Below are positions 25,238 through 34,032 of a DNA stretch of 39,325 bases, piece after piece. The stretch lies in NCBI GenBank assembly GCA_905182305.1, contig CAJJBB010000001.1, positions 1-39,325 on the forward strand, written 5' to 3'. A model generated the notes under the pieces. It saw nothing but the letters and a program-made list of their open reading frames with translations. It did no database searches and had not been told where the DNA came from. The stretch comes from Flavobacteria bacterium MS024-2A (lineage in GTDB: Bacteria > Bacteroidota > Bacteroidia > Flavobacteriales > Flavobacteriaceae). Within the stretch, counting starts at the first letter, position 1, and each line of letters starts with the position of its first letter. A program made the position numbers and the translations under genes.

Positions 25238-26590
25238 TTAAAAAAGAAAATCAACGAGATTTTCTACTTTAGAAAAGGCTTTAATTTTTATCGATTTAGG
25301 GGTTGTTCCAAGTTTAGAAAATTTTGATACTACAATTTGTTCAAAGCCTAATTTTTCAGCTTCTTGAATTCTTATTTCTGCTTTAGCAATAGGACGAATC
25401 TCCCCAGACAGACCAATTTCAGCAGCAAAACATATTTTTTGTAAAATAGGAATATCGTGGTAGCTAGATAAAAGTGCAGCTACAACTGCCATGTCTAAGG
25501 CAGGATCTTCAATCGTAATACCTCCTGTGATATTGATAAAAACATCTTTACTGCCAAGGGAAAAACCCGCTCTTTTTTCTAAAACAGCCAAAAGCATATT
25601 TAAGCGCTTGGCATTAAATCCAGTACTACTCCTTTGTGGAGTCCCGTAAACTGCAGTGCTTACAAGGGCCTGAACTTCAATCATTAAAGGTCGAATACCC
25701 TCTACAGTTGCTGCTATTGCATGGCCACTTAAGGCCTCTTCTTTTTCTGAAATCAATACTTCGCTGGGATTGGTTACTTGTCGTAATCCTTGAGATATCA
25801 TTTCATAGATTCCAATTTCAGAAGTAGCTCCAAATCGGTTTTTTTGCGCTCTAAGTATTCGATAAATATGATTTCTGTCTCCTTCAAATTGAAGAACCGT
25901 ATCAACCATGTGTTCTAAAATTTTAGGCCCAGCAATGTTTCCGTCTTTGGTTATATGACCCACTAAAATCACAGGTGTGTTAGTGTTTTTTGCAAATTGA
26001 ATTAATTCTCCCGCGGTTGCCCTAATTTGGGATACACTACCAGCAGCACTTTCAATATGATTGCTGTGTAGCGTTTGAATAGAGTCCACAATTAAAAGGT
26101 CTGGTTTTACTTTTCGAATTTGTTGAAATATTTTTTGTGTTTCGGTTTGACTAAGTACAAAACAATTTTCTCCAGAGAGACCCATTCTGTCTGCACGAAG
26201 CTTGATTTGTTGTTGACTTTCCTCTCCAGAGATATAAAGCACATTTGTAGTTAAACTAAGCGAGACTTGAAGGAGTAACGTTGATTTTCCAATACCAGGC
26301 TCCCCACCCAAAAGAATAACTGACCCAGGGACTAACCCACCTCCCAATACACGATTTAACTCTTCATCTTTAGTTTTTATTCTAGGAGTTTGAGTTACAT
26401 CTATCGCATTTATTGGGATAGGTATTGTGTTTTGCAGTGAAGTGTCTGACACCCATTCTTTAGGAGTTTCTTTTTCAATAATTTCCTCTACTAAGGTATT
26501 CCAGGCTTTACAAGCATTACATTGTCCTTGCCATTGAGCATTTTGTGCTCCACAACTTTGACAGAAAAAAGCTTTTTTTACTTTGGCCAT
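25238..26590 (-). CDS. radA: DNA repair protein RadA
   Basis: DnaB-like ATPase that extends branch migration in RecA recombination. The 450-residue protein has the N-terminal C4 zinc finger (Cys10, Cys13, Cys24, Cys27), Walker A GEPGIGKST (96-104), the RadA-specific KNRFG motif near residue 255, and a Lon-protease-like C-terminal domain lacking the catalytic dyad environment. Start is ATG at 26590, 19 bp after the flippase-like gene. With recO, uvrC and recJ it makes four repair genes in the window. Confidence 0.97.
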   Translation of the reverse strand: MAKVKKAFFCQSCGAQNAQWQGQCNACKAWNTLVEEIIEKETPKEWVSDTSLQNTIPIPINAIDVTQTPRIKTKDEELNRVLGGGLVPGSVILLGGEPGIGKSTLLLQVSLSLTTNVLYISGEESQQQIKLRADRMGLSGENCFVLSQTETQKIFQQIRKVKPDLLIVDSIQTLHSNHIESAAGSVSQIRATAGELIQFAKNTNTPVILVGHITKDGNIAGPKILEHMVDTVLQFEGDRNHIYRILRAQKNRFGATSEIGIYEMISQGLRQVTNPSEVLISEKEEALSGHAIAATVEGIRPLMIEVQALVSTAVYGTPQRSSTGFNAKRLNMLLAVLEKRAGFSLGSKDVFINITGGITIEDPALDMAVVAALLSSYHDIPILQKICFAAEIGLSGEIRPIAKAEIRIQEAEKLGFEQIVVSKFSKLGTTPKSIKIKAFSKVENLVDFLF

Positions 26591-26609
26591 AACTTATGAA
26601 TAAACGTTT

Positions 26610-27572
26610 TTATTTGCGATTAACTAAAGGTAGTGCAAAAAAGGAAAGACTTCCAAAGACAATTATCATAATGGTTTGTGCAGTCCAAGTGATCCACCCA
26701 AAAGCTAATCCTGATTCATTTGAAACACCAAAAGCTGCTAGCATTAAAGCTACGGAAAAAGGATAGATTCCAATTCCGCCATTAGAAGCAGATATTGCTA
26801 AACCACCAATAACAAAAGCAGGTAATAAAGCATTCAAGCCAAGTGTTGATGTTTCAGGTACAGCCCATTTCACAACATAAAACATGGCCATATACATTAT
26901 CCAAATAAATAATGTATGTGCAATAAATGCCCCTTTGTTTGGCATTTTTTTTAGGCTAAGAATTCCCTCAGCCAATCCTTTCAAAAAGTTTTTAATTTTC
27001 ACGATTACAGGATGTTTCTCTTGTTTAAACAAAAAACGAATCACATAAATAGCAGGAATTAAACACCCAAAGAACCAATATAATAGTTTTGTCATTGAAA
27101 CCTGTCTCTCTTTTAAAAGACTCCAAATAAGTTCAAATTGTAAGCTAAGAGCCAGTAAAGTTAAACTGATTAAGATAATCATGTCAACTAAACGCTCTGC
27201 AATTATAGTTCCAAAGGTCTTCTCAAAAGGGATTTTTTCATAGGAACTTAGGGTGGTAGCTCTTAAAATTTCTCCAGAACGAGGGATCCCAAGATTGGCA
27301 ATATAGGCAATCAATACTGCAAGGACAGTATTTATAAACCTAGGTTTATAGCCTAAAGGGGCCAACAAAAATTTCCAACGGTATGCACGTGAAAGATGGC
27401 TCAAAATTCCAAAAAAAACAGACAGAAATAAAAAGCGATAATCCGCATTTTTTATGTAAGTATAAATTAGTTCCCGCTCTTCATTTGAAGTTGCATTTAT
27501 TGTTAAAAAGATAAAAAACAGACCAATGCTAAGAGGTGCTAAAATTTTCAAAATAGCTTTTAGTTTTCCCAA
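26610..27572 (-). CDS. Lysylphosphatidylglycerol-synthase-TM/YbhN-like membrane protein
   Basis: A 320-residue inner-membrane protein with about eight hydrophobic segments and the family stretch LSHLSRAYRWKFLLAPLGY near residue 60, followed by NLGIPRSGEILRATTLSSYE. This fold (PF03706, UPF0104) is the membrane half of MprF and occurs alone in many bacteria; a lipid flippase role is suspected. The soluble lysyl-transferase domain of MprF is absent, so it does not make lysyl-PG. The start is TTG at 27572, 3 bp after panD stops. This arrangement next to panC/panD and radA looks operonic. Confidence 0.9.
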   Translation of the reverse strand: MGKLKAILKILAPLSIGLFFIFLTINATSNEERELIYTYIKNADYRFLFLSVFFGILSHLSRAYRWKFLLAPLGYKPRFINTVLAVLIAYIANLGIPRSGEILRATTLSSYEKIPFEKTFGTIIAERLVDMIILISLTLLALSLQFELIWSLLKERQVSMTKLLYWFFGCLIPAIYVIRFLFKQEKHPVIVKIKNFLKGLAEGILSLKKMPNKGAFIAHTLFIWIMYMAMFYVVKWAVPETSTLGLNALLPAFVIGGLAISASNGGIGIYPFSVALMLAAFGVSNESGLAFGWITWTAQTIMIIVFGSLSFFALPLVNRK

Positions 27573-27575
27573 AAT

Positions 27576-27926
27576 TTAATCTAGTTGGTTTGTAGTTTCG
27601 TTTGGAAAAATAAGATAAGGTTTGAATTTTTTAGCGGCTTCAAACTCCATTTGAGCGTAACTTATAATTATGATGATATCTCCTTTTTGAACTTTTCTAG
27701 CTGCAGGGCCATTAAGGGTGACTTCTCCTGAGCCAGCTTGACCTTCAATCACATAAGTTTCTAATCGCTCACCATTGTTAATATTTACAATTTGGACCTT
27801 TTCCCCTGTAATTATATTAGCAGCATCAATAAGATTTTTGTCAAGCGTTATACTCCCGATATAATTAAGATCGGCATTGGTTACAGTAACACGATGAATT
27901 TTTGACTTTAGTACTTCTATTAACAT
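27576..27926 (-). CDS. panD: Aspartate 1-decarboxylase
   Basis: Makes beta-alanine for pantothenate. The 116-residue proenzyme self-cleaves at Gly24-Ser25 in NYIGSIT, turning Ser25 into the pyruvoyl cofactor. Tyr22 and the C-terminal NGPAARK and [10 protein letters not shown] stretches are conserved. Length is normal. It follows panC after 12 bp, and that short gap contains a full -7 promoter element. Its ATG at 27926 lies 4 nt after the element, so panD could be transcribed both from panC and from its own nearly leaderless promoter. Confidence 0.97.
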   Translation of the reverse strand: MLIEVLKSKIHRVTVTNADLNYIGSITLDKNLIDAANIITGEKVQIVNINNGERLETYVIEGQAGSGEVTLNGPAARKVQKGDIIIIISYAQMEFEAAKKFKPYLIFPNETTNQLD

Positions 27927-27930
27927 GCGG

Positions 27931-27938
27931 CAAAGGTA
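27931..27938 (-). promoter_or_regulatory. -7 element (TACCTTTG) between panC and panD
   Basis: The 12-bp gap between the genes is exactly TACCTTTG plus CCGC, then ATG; the panC TAA touches the element. An interrupted palindrome CCCTAA-TT-TTAGGG (27948-27961), 9 bp upstream inside the end of panC, could be an operator. A TTG exists only 26 bp upstream of the element, longer than the usual -33 spacing. Confidence 0.5.
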
Positions 27939-28784
27939 TTATATTCTCCCTAATTTTAGGGTATCAATAAGCCTAGTTTTACCAGCATTAACCGCCACAA
28001 AAATTCGGTAGTCATTTTGTTTTTTAAGATGGCTGACTGGTATTAATGTTGCTTCTTCTGCCACAAAAAAATATTCTACTCTTAAAAAGAAATTTTCTTC
28101 TACACTTTTTTTAAAAAAATGGTTCATGTAGTTAACATCCCAGCGACCATTATTTTCAGCTATTTCTTGAAGTGTTTGATGTATAATAGGTGCTGCATTT
28201 CGTTCTTTTTTATTAAGAAGTTGATTTCGAGAGCTCATCGCAATACCATCGATTTCTCTGATAATCGGGCAACCTATAATTTTTATTCCAAGATTTAATT
28301 GATCATTTAAGGCTTTTATTATTTGCAATTGCTGGAAGTCTTTTTCACCAAAATAAGCTCTATCTGGCTTTAAATTCCTAAAAAGCGCCTCTATAACTGT
28401 GGCAACACCGTTAAAGTGATTGTCTCTAAAAGCACCTTCCATATGTAAAGCTAGACTTCCGAAATCATACTTTTTAGCATTTATGGCCTTAGGATACAAA
28501 TCAGAATCATTAGGGGTGTACACGATAAGCTTTTTATTGTATGGAGTCAGTAATTCAAGGTCTTTCGCCATATTTTTAGGATATTTGGCAAGATCGTTAG
28601 CATTATTAAATTGAGTAGGATTAATAAAAATACTTACTAAAACCCAGTTATTATTTTCAGCAGCTTTTTGAACTAAAGAAAGGTGTCCTTTGTGCAATGC
28701 GCCCATTGTGGGGACCAAACCTACACTACCTGTTTGCTTTTTTAAGAAGCTACGAAGTTCACTGTGAGTAGTAAATACAAACAT
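27939..28784 (-). CDS. panC: Pantothenate synthetase
   Basis: Joins pantoate and beta-alanine with ATP to form pantothenate. The 281-residue protein has the nucleotide-binding VPTMGALHKGHLSLV with His31 and His34, FINPTQFN, YFGEKDFQQL, and the KMSKS-like AMSSRNQLL. Start is ATG at 28784. It is divergent from the glycogen-synthase-like gene across a 97-bp gap, and is the first gene of the panC-panD-flippase-radA run. PanB is not in the window. Confidence 0.97.
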   Translation of the reverse strand: MFVFTTHSELRSFLKKQTGSVGLVPTMGALHKGHLSLVQKAAENNNWVLVSIFINPTQFNNANDLAKYPKNMAKDLELLTPYNKKLIVYTPNDSDLYPKAINAKKYDFGSLALHMEGAFRDNHFNGVATVIEALFRNLKPDRAYFGEKDFQQLQIIKALNDQLNLGIKIIGCPIIREIDGIAMSSRNQLLNKKERNAAPIIHQTLQEIAENNGRWDVNYMNHFFKKSVEENFFLRVEYFFVAEEATLIPVSHLKKQNDYRIFVAVNAGKTRLIDTLKLGRI

Positions 28785-28820
28785 TTAGTAAATTATTAAC
28801 GTTGCTAAAGTAGGTAGTTT

Positions 28821-28852
28821 TTGAGTATGTGTGCATTAATTTTGTATTTTTG
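28821..28852 (+). promoter_or_regulatory. Promoter (-33 TTG, -7 TATTTTTG) of the GT5-like gene
   Basis: TTG at 28821-28823 and TATTTTTG at 28845-28852 are 21 bp apart, the spacing reported for flavobacterial promoters (TTG, 17-23 bp, TAnnTTTG). The ATG follows 29 bp after the -7 element. This is the best-matching promoter in the window. Confidence 0.7.
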
Positions 28853-28881
28853 CATGACTTTTCCCTTTGGAAATCATTTAT

Positions 28882-29682
28882 ATGAAAGACAAGAAAGTTT
28901 TAATCATTTCATCTGAGGTAGTTCCTTATCTACCCCAAACCGATCAAGCGCTCAATTCGTTTCAAATCCCCAAAAAGATTAATGAGAAAGGAGGCCAAAC
29001 ACGAATTTTTATGCCACGTTATGGTCTAATTAATGAAAGAAGGCACCAATTGCATGAAGTGATTCGTTTGTCTGGAATGAATTTAGTTGTTAATGACATG
29101 GATATGCCATTGATAATTAAAGTTGCCTCTATTCCAAAAGAGCGTATGCAAGTTTACTTTATTGATAATGAAGAGTATTTTAAGCGCCGTGCACTTTTAC
29201 ATGATGCTCAAGGAAAATGCTTCAAAGATAATGATGAGCGCATGATTTTCTTCACTAAAGGTGTTGTAGAGACGGTCAAAAAATTAAACTGGTCTCCAGA
29301 TATTATCCATTTACACGGTTGGTTTACCTCACTTTTCCCATTATATTTAAAAACTTATTATAAAGATGAACCTCTTTTTGCGGAAAGTAAAATTATAAGT
29401 TCTCTTTACGGGCCTGATTTTGAAGCTCCTTTTTCCAAAAAGTTCCAAGAAAAGGTTGCTTTTGATAAAATTGATCCAGAACATATAGAGGAATTAAAAA
29501 AGGCTAGCTATGAAGCACTTACTTCAATAGCAATTAAACATTCTGACGGTGTTATAATGTCAGATGAAAAGCTTCCTGAGACAGTCGTTTCTGAAGTTAA
29601 AAAAAGTAAAAAACCTAATTTAGACTTTACTCAATCAAAAGATGAGGAGGTTTATATTGATTTTTATAGCCAAAAATTTTAA
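28882..29682 (+). CDS. Glycogen/starch synthase N-terminal-domain protein (GT5-like, probably not a synthase)
   Basis: A 266-residue protein resembling only the N-terminal Rossmann half of GT5 glycogen synthases: KVLIISSEVVPY at the start, GGQTRIFMPRYGLINERRHQ, and PDIIHLHGWFTSLFPLYLK. The C-terminal nucleotide-sugar-binding half is absent (full enzymes have about 470 residues). The loop that is KTGGL in synthases reads PQTDQALNS here. It is therefore unlikely to make glycogen by itself; a binding or regulatory role is possible. I moved the start from a TTG at 28867 to ATG at 28882, which matches the family N-terminus. A good promoter precedes it, and the DUF4270 lipoprotein gene follows 16 bp after it. 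I recall this pair as recurrent in Flavobacteriia. Confidence 0.85.
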   Translation: MKDKKVLIISSEVVPYLPQTDQALNSFQIPKKINEKGGQTRIFMPRYGLINERRHQLHEVIRLSGMNLVVNDMDMPLIIKVASIPKERMQVYFIDNEEYFKRRALLHDAQGKCFKDNDERMIFFTKGVVETVKKLNWSPDIIHLHGWFTSLFPLYLKTYYKDEPLFAESKIISSLYGPDFEAPFSKKFQEKVAFDKIDPEHIEELKKASYEALTSIAIKHSDGVIMSDEKLPETVVSEVKKSKKPNLDFTQSKDEEVYIDFYSQKF

Positions 29683-29698
29683 AAGTAAAAAACAATTA

Positions 29699-31525
29699 AT
29701 GCGTCTCACAACAAATCTATTTGTAAGCCTAGTTTGTCTCCTACTTTATACTTCTTGCAATCAAGACTATACTCCGGTTGGAGAAAATTTATTTCAGGAC
29801 CAAACTATTAAATCGCTTAAAGAAATTGTACCTGCTTTTACGTTTCAAAAAAAACTCAGAAAAGTTCAAACAAATGGTCTTCCTTTGGCCCAACTAGGTA
29901 AAATTAATCATCCTGTTTTTGGTTTGGCAGAGGCAAGTTTCGCTGCTCAACTAAACATTGGAAATAATCCGTTTTTTGGAAATCACAGACAGCTACTTGA
30001 AGATGAGCCTGACGAATCAGATCCAAATCTTATTCCAGAGAATGAAAGAGTAACATCAGTTTACTTAGAGATCCCATTTTTTACCAATCAGCAAGATTCA
30101 GATTTCGATGGTGTAATTGATGATTTAGATGTTGATCCAAATGATCCTGAGAGTAATTCTGACGGAGATGAATTAACCGACATTTTTGAGTTTCAAGCAG
30201 GATTGAACCCGTTAAGTGCAGATAGTGACGGCGATGGAATATTAGACCACAATGACAGCGATAATTCAGGTTATCAAACTGGAGACACTTCCTATGGAAT
30301 TGATTCTATTTATGGTAATCGTGCAGCATCTTTTTCATTAAAAGTATATGAACTTACGGCTTACCTTAATGGCTTAGATCCACTAGACAATTTTGAAACT
30401 ACCCAGGCTTATTACTCTACTCAAGATTATTTTGAAGAAGGATTTTATGACAGGGTACTGTTTGATGATATAATTCAATTGAATTTTGAAGAAACCCGTA
30501 TCAATTTTGAAGAGGATGATCCTGATACACTTGATGTTGACGAATCTACTCAGGTTGAGACAAGAATCACCCCTCGTATTAGAGTTCCTTTGGATATATC
30601 ATTCTTCCAAGAGAATCTTATCGATAAAGAAGGGACTGATGATCTTCTTACCATTGATGCTTTTCAAAGAGCCACGCGAGGAATTATTATTAGAACGGAT
30701 GATTTTTCAGATGATTTATATATGCTTTTAGATATTCAGAATGCTGAAGTAAAAGTAACATATGAATATGATGTTTATCAAACTCAAGGTACTTTAGGCG
30801 ATCTTACTGACGACACCATTGAAGTGTCAGAGAAGGATTTTTCATTAATATTTAATGGTATTCGAATAAATACTTTAAAGAACACTCTTTTTGATATAGC
30901 TATCCAAGAAAGGATTACTAATTCAAATAATAATACACCCGTAGATAAAATATACATCCAAAGTGGAAGTTTGATGGGAAAAGTCCGTCTTTTCTCTCAA
31001 GAAAATCAAAATGAAAACGAATTGCTAGAAGATTTAAGAAGCAAACCATGGTTAATTAACGAAGCTAATTTGATTTTTTATATCGATCCAACAACATCAA
31101 GTACGAAAGAGTTATTGGCACTTCGCTTATATCTTTTTGATTATAATTCTGGAGCACCACTTTCAGATTATATAAGTGATGGATCTGTTTCTAATTTTGG
31201 GAGAAATGCTAATAAAAATGTTTTTGGTGGACTTTTAGAATTTGATGATTCGAATCTACCTTTTCGTTATAAGTTTAATATCACTCAGCATATTTCTAAT
31301 ATTATTAGAAATGATTCCACCAATATTGATTTGGGATTGGTCGTTAATGCTGACATCAATAATCTAACCCCTGTTAAAGCAATTACTGAATTTTCCGAAG
31401 AAGACTTATTGTACCCATTAACAGCAACTCTTAACCCAATTGGAGCTATTTTGGTCGGGTCTCATCCCGATGAGCTTTTAGATGATAAAAGAGTACGATT
31501 GGAAATTATTTATTCTTCCTACTAG
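29699..31525 (+). CDS. DUF4270 lipoprotein with calcium-binding-type repeats
   Basis: A 608-residue exported lipoprotein (signal MRLTTNLFVSLVCLLLYTSC, lipidated Cys20) with the DUF4270 layout: VGENLFQDQ after the anchor, then AFTFQKKLRKVQTNGLPLAQLG, many beta segments and a conserved end. DUF4270 has no known function; an outer-membrane, possibly surface, location is an inference. Residues 133-190 are an Asp-rich insert of thrombospondin type 3-like repeats (DSDFDGVIDD, NSDGDELTD, DSDGDGILD), expected to bind calcium. ATG at 29699 is preferred to an earlier in-frame codon at 29642, which overlaps the preceding gene and lacks a signal peptide. The gene ends 4 bp from the convergent permease gene. 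Confidence 0.9.
   Translation: MRLTTNLFVSLVCLLLYTSCNQDYTPVGENLFQDQTIKSLKEIVPAFTFQKKLRKVQTNGLPLAQLGKINHPVFGLAEASFAAQLNIGNNPFFGNHRQLLEDEPDESDPNLIPENERVTSVYLEIPFFTNQQDSDFDGVIDDLDVDPNDPESNSDGDELTDIFEFQAGLNPLSADSDGDGILDHNDSDNSGYQTGDTSYGIDSIYGNRAASFSLKVYELTAYLNGLDPLDNFETTQAYYSTQDYFEEGFYDRVLFDDIIQLNFEETRINFEEDDPDTLDVDESTQVETRITPRIRVPLDISFFQENLIDKEGTDDLLTIDAFQRATRGIIIRTDDFSDDLYMLLDIQNAEVKVTYEYDVYQTQGTLGDLTDDTIEVSEKDFSLIFNGIRINTLKNTLFDIAIQERITNSNNNTPVDKIYIQSGSLMGKVRLFSQENQNENELLEDLRSKPWLINEANLIFYIDPTTSSTKELLALRLYLFDYNSGAPLSDYISDGSVSNFGRNANKNVFGGLLEFDDSNLPFRYKFNITQHISNIIRNDSTNIDLGLVVNADINNLTPVKAITEFSEEDLLYPLTATLNPIGAILVGSHPDELLDDKRVRLEIIYSSY
30095..30268 (+). repeat. Asp-rich repeats encoding a thrombospondin type 3-like segment
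   Basis: Three related D-x-D-x-D-G-type units, spaced about 20 residues apart within the DUF4270 gene, encode calcium-binding-type loops. The similarity is at protein level; the DNA copies have diverged. Confidence 0.75.
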
Positions 31526-31529
31526 GATC

Positions 31530-32861
31530 CTACATTGCAGTCCAAATCGTAAATCCAATAAACACTACTACCAGTCCTACTATGCCTTGGAGTAATGTAC
31601 CAACAGTATGGGTTCTATAGGCAGTTTTAACATCCATACCACTCATTTGTGATACAATCCAAAAATAAGAATCATTGGCATGTGATACTGTCATTGATCC
31701 AACACCTAAGGCCATAATGGCCCATACCTTTCCCATTTCACTATCTAAACCTAAAACAGAAAGTAACGGAAATATAATGGATGAAGTTGTAATAATAGCA
31801 ACAGTAGAAGAACCTTGCGCTGTTTTGAGTAAAGCGGCAATCAAAAAAGGAATTAATATTCCAAACCCAGAAAAAGTTGAAATTTCAAGTGCATAATCTT
31901 GTAATGGAATGGTTTGAATAACGCTTCCTAGGGCTCCTCCCATTCCCGTTATAGCCAGTATGGGAATAGCCTGTTTTAAACCTTTTTTTATTGCCTTACT
32001 AATATTTTTTTGGGGTTGCTTAAATAGAAGTCTAAATGCAAAAAGCATTCCTATTCCCAAGGCAGTTGTCGGCTTTGTTAGAACTATTAAATATTCTAGT
32101 CCTATAAAGCTGGGGACTATTTTAAGTAAAGTGCCAAGGCACATTAAGCCAATTGGTACCAGTATAGGTAGTATTGCTTTGCTAAAGCTAGGCAGTCCAA
32201 ATATTTTTTCTGAGGGTGAATTTTCTAATGATTCATTTGACTCTGTATACTTATTTTTCTTAATGAGATAATTCCCATACCAGCCTCCAACAAAAATTAA
32301 TATAAATGCAATTGATCCGCCTACTCCAATAAGTAGGATAAGGTTTTCTAAATTAAGATTAGCAGCAGCAGCAAGCGGCCCCGGTGTTGGTGGAACAAGA
32401 ACGTGAGGAGCAAATAATCCTGTTGACAATGCAACAGTGAGCCCTACCATAGGTGTTTTAGTTTGAGAAGAAAGAGTTTTATTAAGTTGTGATAAAATCA
32501 CAAAAGCTGCATCACAGAAAACAGGAATTGAAACTAAGTAACCAATACAACTTACCGCATAAGGAAGGGGTAATTTTTGTAAAGACTTTAAGATTCCTTT
32601 TGCAAGTGCAAGGGTTGCATTTGATTGCTCTAAAGCAGCTCCTATTATCGTTCCAAAAAGTATTAGTAAACCTATATTCTTAATTATTTTGAAAAACCCT
32701 TTAAAAACTATTCCAGTTGCTTCAATTGGGTCTATTCCCAAAATAATTGATAACACGACTGCTGCAATTAGTAAGACAATAAAGGGATGAAGCTTAGTGT
32801 AGGAGGTGCCCAGAATAATCCAAGCAATTGCAATAAAAATACTAAGGAGAGAAAACAGCAT
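31530..32861 (-). CDS. GntP-family permease, probable glycerate transporter
   Basis: A 443-residue inner-membrane symporter with about 12 hydrophobic segments and GntP-family stretches such as LGTSYTKLHPFIVLLIAA, CDAAFVILSQL, VPPTPGPLAAAANL, TAQGSSTVA and SHANDSYFW. GntP relatives take up gluconate and other sugar acids with protons. It begins 5 bp after a glycerate kinase gene, which makes D-glycerate the most likely substrate; gluconate cannot be excluded from sequence. ATG at 32861. The 3' end is 4 bp from the convergent DUF4270 gene with no visible hairpin. Confidence 0.92.
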   Translation of the reverse strand: MLFSLLSIFIAIAWIILGTSYTKLHPFIVLLIAAVVLSIILGIDPIEATGIVFKGFFKIIKNIGLLILFGTIIGAALEQSNATLALAKGILKSLQKLPLPYAVSCIGYLVSIPVFCDAAFVILSQLNKTLSSQTKTPMVGLTVALSTGLFAPHVLVPPTPGPLAAAANLNLENLILLIGVGGSIAFILIFVGGWYGNYLIKKNKYTESNESLENSPSEKIFGLPSFSKAILPILVPIGLMCLGTLLKIVPSFIGLEYLIVLTKPTTALGIGMLFAFRLLFKQPQKNISKAIKKGLKQAIPILAITGMGGALGSVIQTIPLQDYALEISTFSGFGILIPFLIAALLKTAQGSSTVAIITTSSIIFPLLSVLGLDSEMGKVWAIMALGVGSMTVSHANDSYFWIVSQMSGMDVKTAYRTHTVGTLLQGIVGLVVVFIGFTIWTAM

Positions 32862-32866
32862 AATAT

Positions 32867-33991
32867 TTAGTTCCTTTTATAATCGTTAAGAACTTTTTCT
32901 AGTGAAACACCTAGATTTTCAGTTGCTCCTTGCATTGCCTCTTCAATTGACATATTTTTAGGTTTAGTTTCATAAACCTTAAGCTGTGGAAATCCTGACA
33001 CTTTCTTAAGACTAGCTTTTCCAGCAAAAAGTAGGGTAGGTATATTATGTTTTTTTGTGAGTTGCGCAATTTTATAGGGTAATTTCCCATAAGTACTTTG
33101 AGCGTCAAAGCTTCCTTCTCCAGTAAGAACTAAATCCATTTCTTTTATAATGCTTTTTAGGTTTGTTTGTTGTGTTAGTAATTCAAAACCCTCTTTTAAT
33201 TTCGCATTAATAATACCAGATAAACCAGCGCTAACTCCCCCTGCAGCTCCACCTCCTGAAATACGATCTATTTTTTCCCCAAACTGGCGCTCTACAACAT
33301 CAGCAAAATTTTCCCCACCCTTTTCTAATTGATTGACCATTTCTTGCGAGGCACCTTTTTGTTTTGCATAAGTATGCGCAGAACCATTTCTGCCAAGTAA
33401 TGAATTTTGAACATCACATGCGATTATGAATTTTGTTTCATTAACTCTAGGGTCTATTTTAGAAAGGTCTATGCTTTCTATTTTAACTAAATTTTCTCCG
33501 TTTGGAAAAAGCTCTTCTCCATTGGAATCAATCAATTTTGCGCCTAGTGCGTTTATAATGCCTGTTCCTAAATCGTGTGTAGCACTCCCGCCAATACCCA
33601 AATAAATTTTTGAGCAGCCCTTGTTGAGGGCATCAATAATAACTTTTCCAGTACCTATAGTCGATGTCTTTAGGGGATTTTGGTCAGCTTCTTTTATTTG
33701 TGTTAGTCCTGAAGTTTTTGATAATTCAATCCAGGCACTATTTCCGTTTTCAAATAGAAAATAAGGTGCTTTTAAGGGATTACCGACCGCATCTTGGGCC
33801 TCACAATTAACCATAGTTCCTGAAGCATGATCTTCTAATATATTTAATGCACCTTCACCGCCATCAGAAAATGGCATAATATGTGAGATGCTTTTTGGAA
33901 AAATTTGAGTTATTTTTTTCTCCATTATTTCTGCAACTTCTCTTGCCGTTAGACTTCCTTTAAAAGAATCGGGAATAATAAGTACGTTCAA
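32867..33991 (-). CDS. Glycerate kinase
   Basis: Phosphorylates D-glycerate, feeding it into lower glycolysis. The 374-residue protein belongs to the GarK/GlxK family: LIIPDSFKGSLTAREVAE at the N-terminus, MPFSDGGEGAL, GIGGSATHDLGTGIINALGA, GGGAAGGVSAGL and VLTGEGSFDAQSTYGKLP. This type usually yields 2-phosphoglycerate. The start is TTG at 33991, needed to keep the PDSFKGSL motif; the next in-frame ATG is about residue 23. The permease follows after 5 bp, making a two-gene glycerate uptake unit. No glyoxylate carboligase or tartronate reductase lies nearby. Confidence 0.94.
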   Translation of the reverse strand: MNVLIIPDSFKGSLTAREVAEIMEKKITQIFPKSISHIMPFSDGGEGALNILEDHASGTMVNCEAQDAVGNPLKAPYFLFENGNSAWIELSKTSGLTQIKEADQNPLKTSTIGTGKVIIDALNKGCSKIYLGIGGSATHDLGTGIINALGAKLIDSNGEELFPNGENLVKIESIDLSKIDPRVNETKFIIACDVQNSLLGRNGSAHTYAKQKGASQEMVNQLEKGGENFADVVERQFGEKIDRISGGGAAGGVSAGLSGIINAKLKEGFELLTQQTNLKSIIKEMDLVLTGEGSFDAQSTYGKLPYKIAQLTKKHNIPTLLFAGKASLKKVSGFPQLKVYETKPKNMSIEEAMQGATENLGVSLEKVLNDYKRN

Positions 33992-34032
33992 TTTTTTTCT
34001 TTTTTATGTAAGGTAGTAAATCGAAAGTTTCA

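Noticed and set aside
29642..29698. Upstream start of the DUF4270 gene
   Set aside because: It overlaps the GT5-like gene and would hide the lipoprotein signal, which begins cleanly at 29699.
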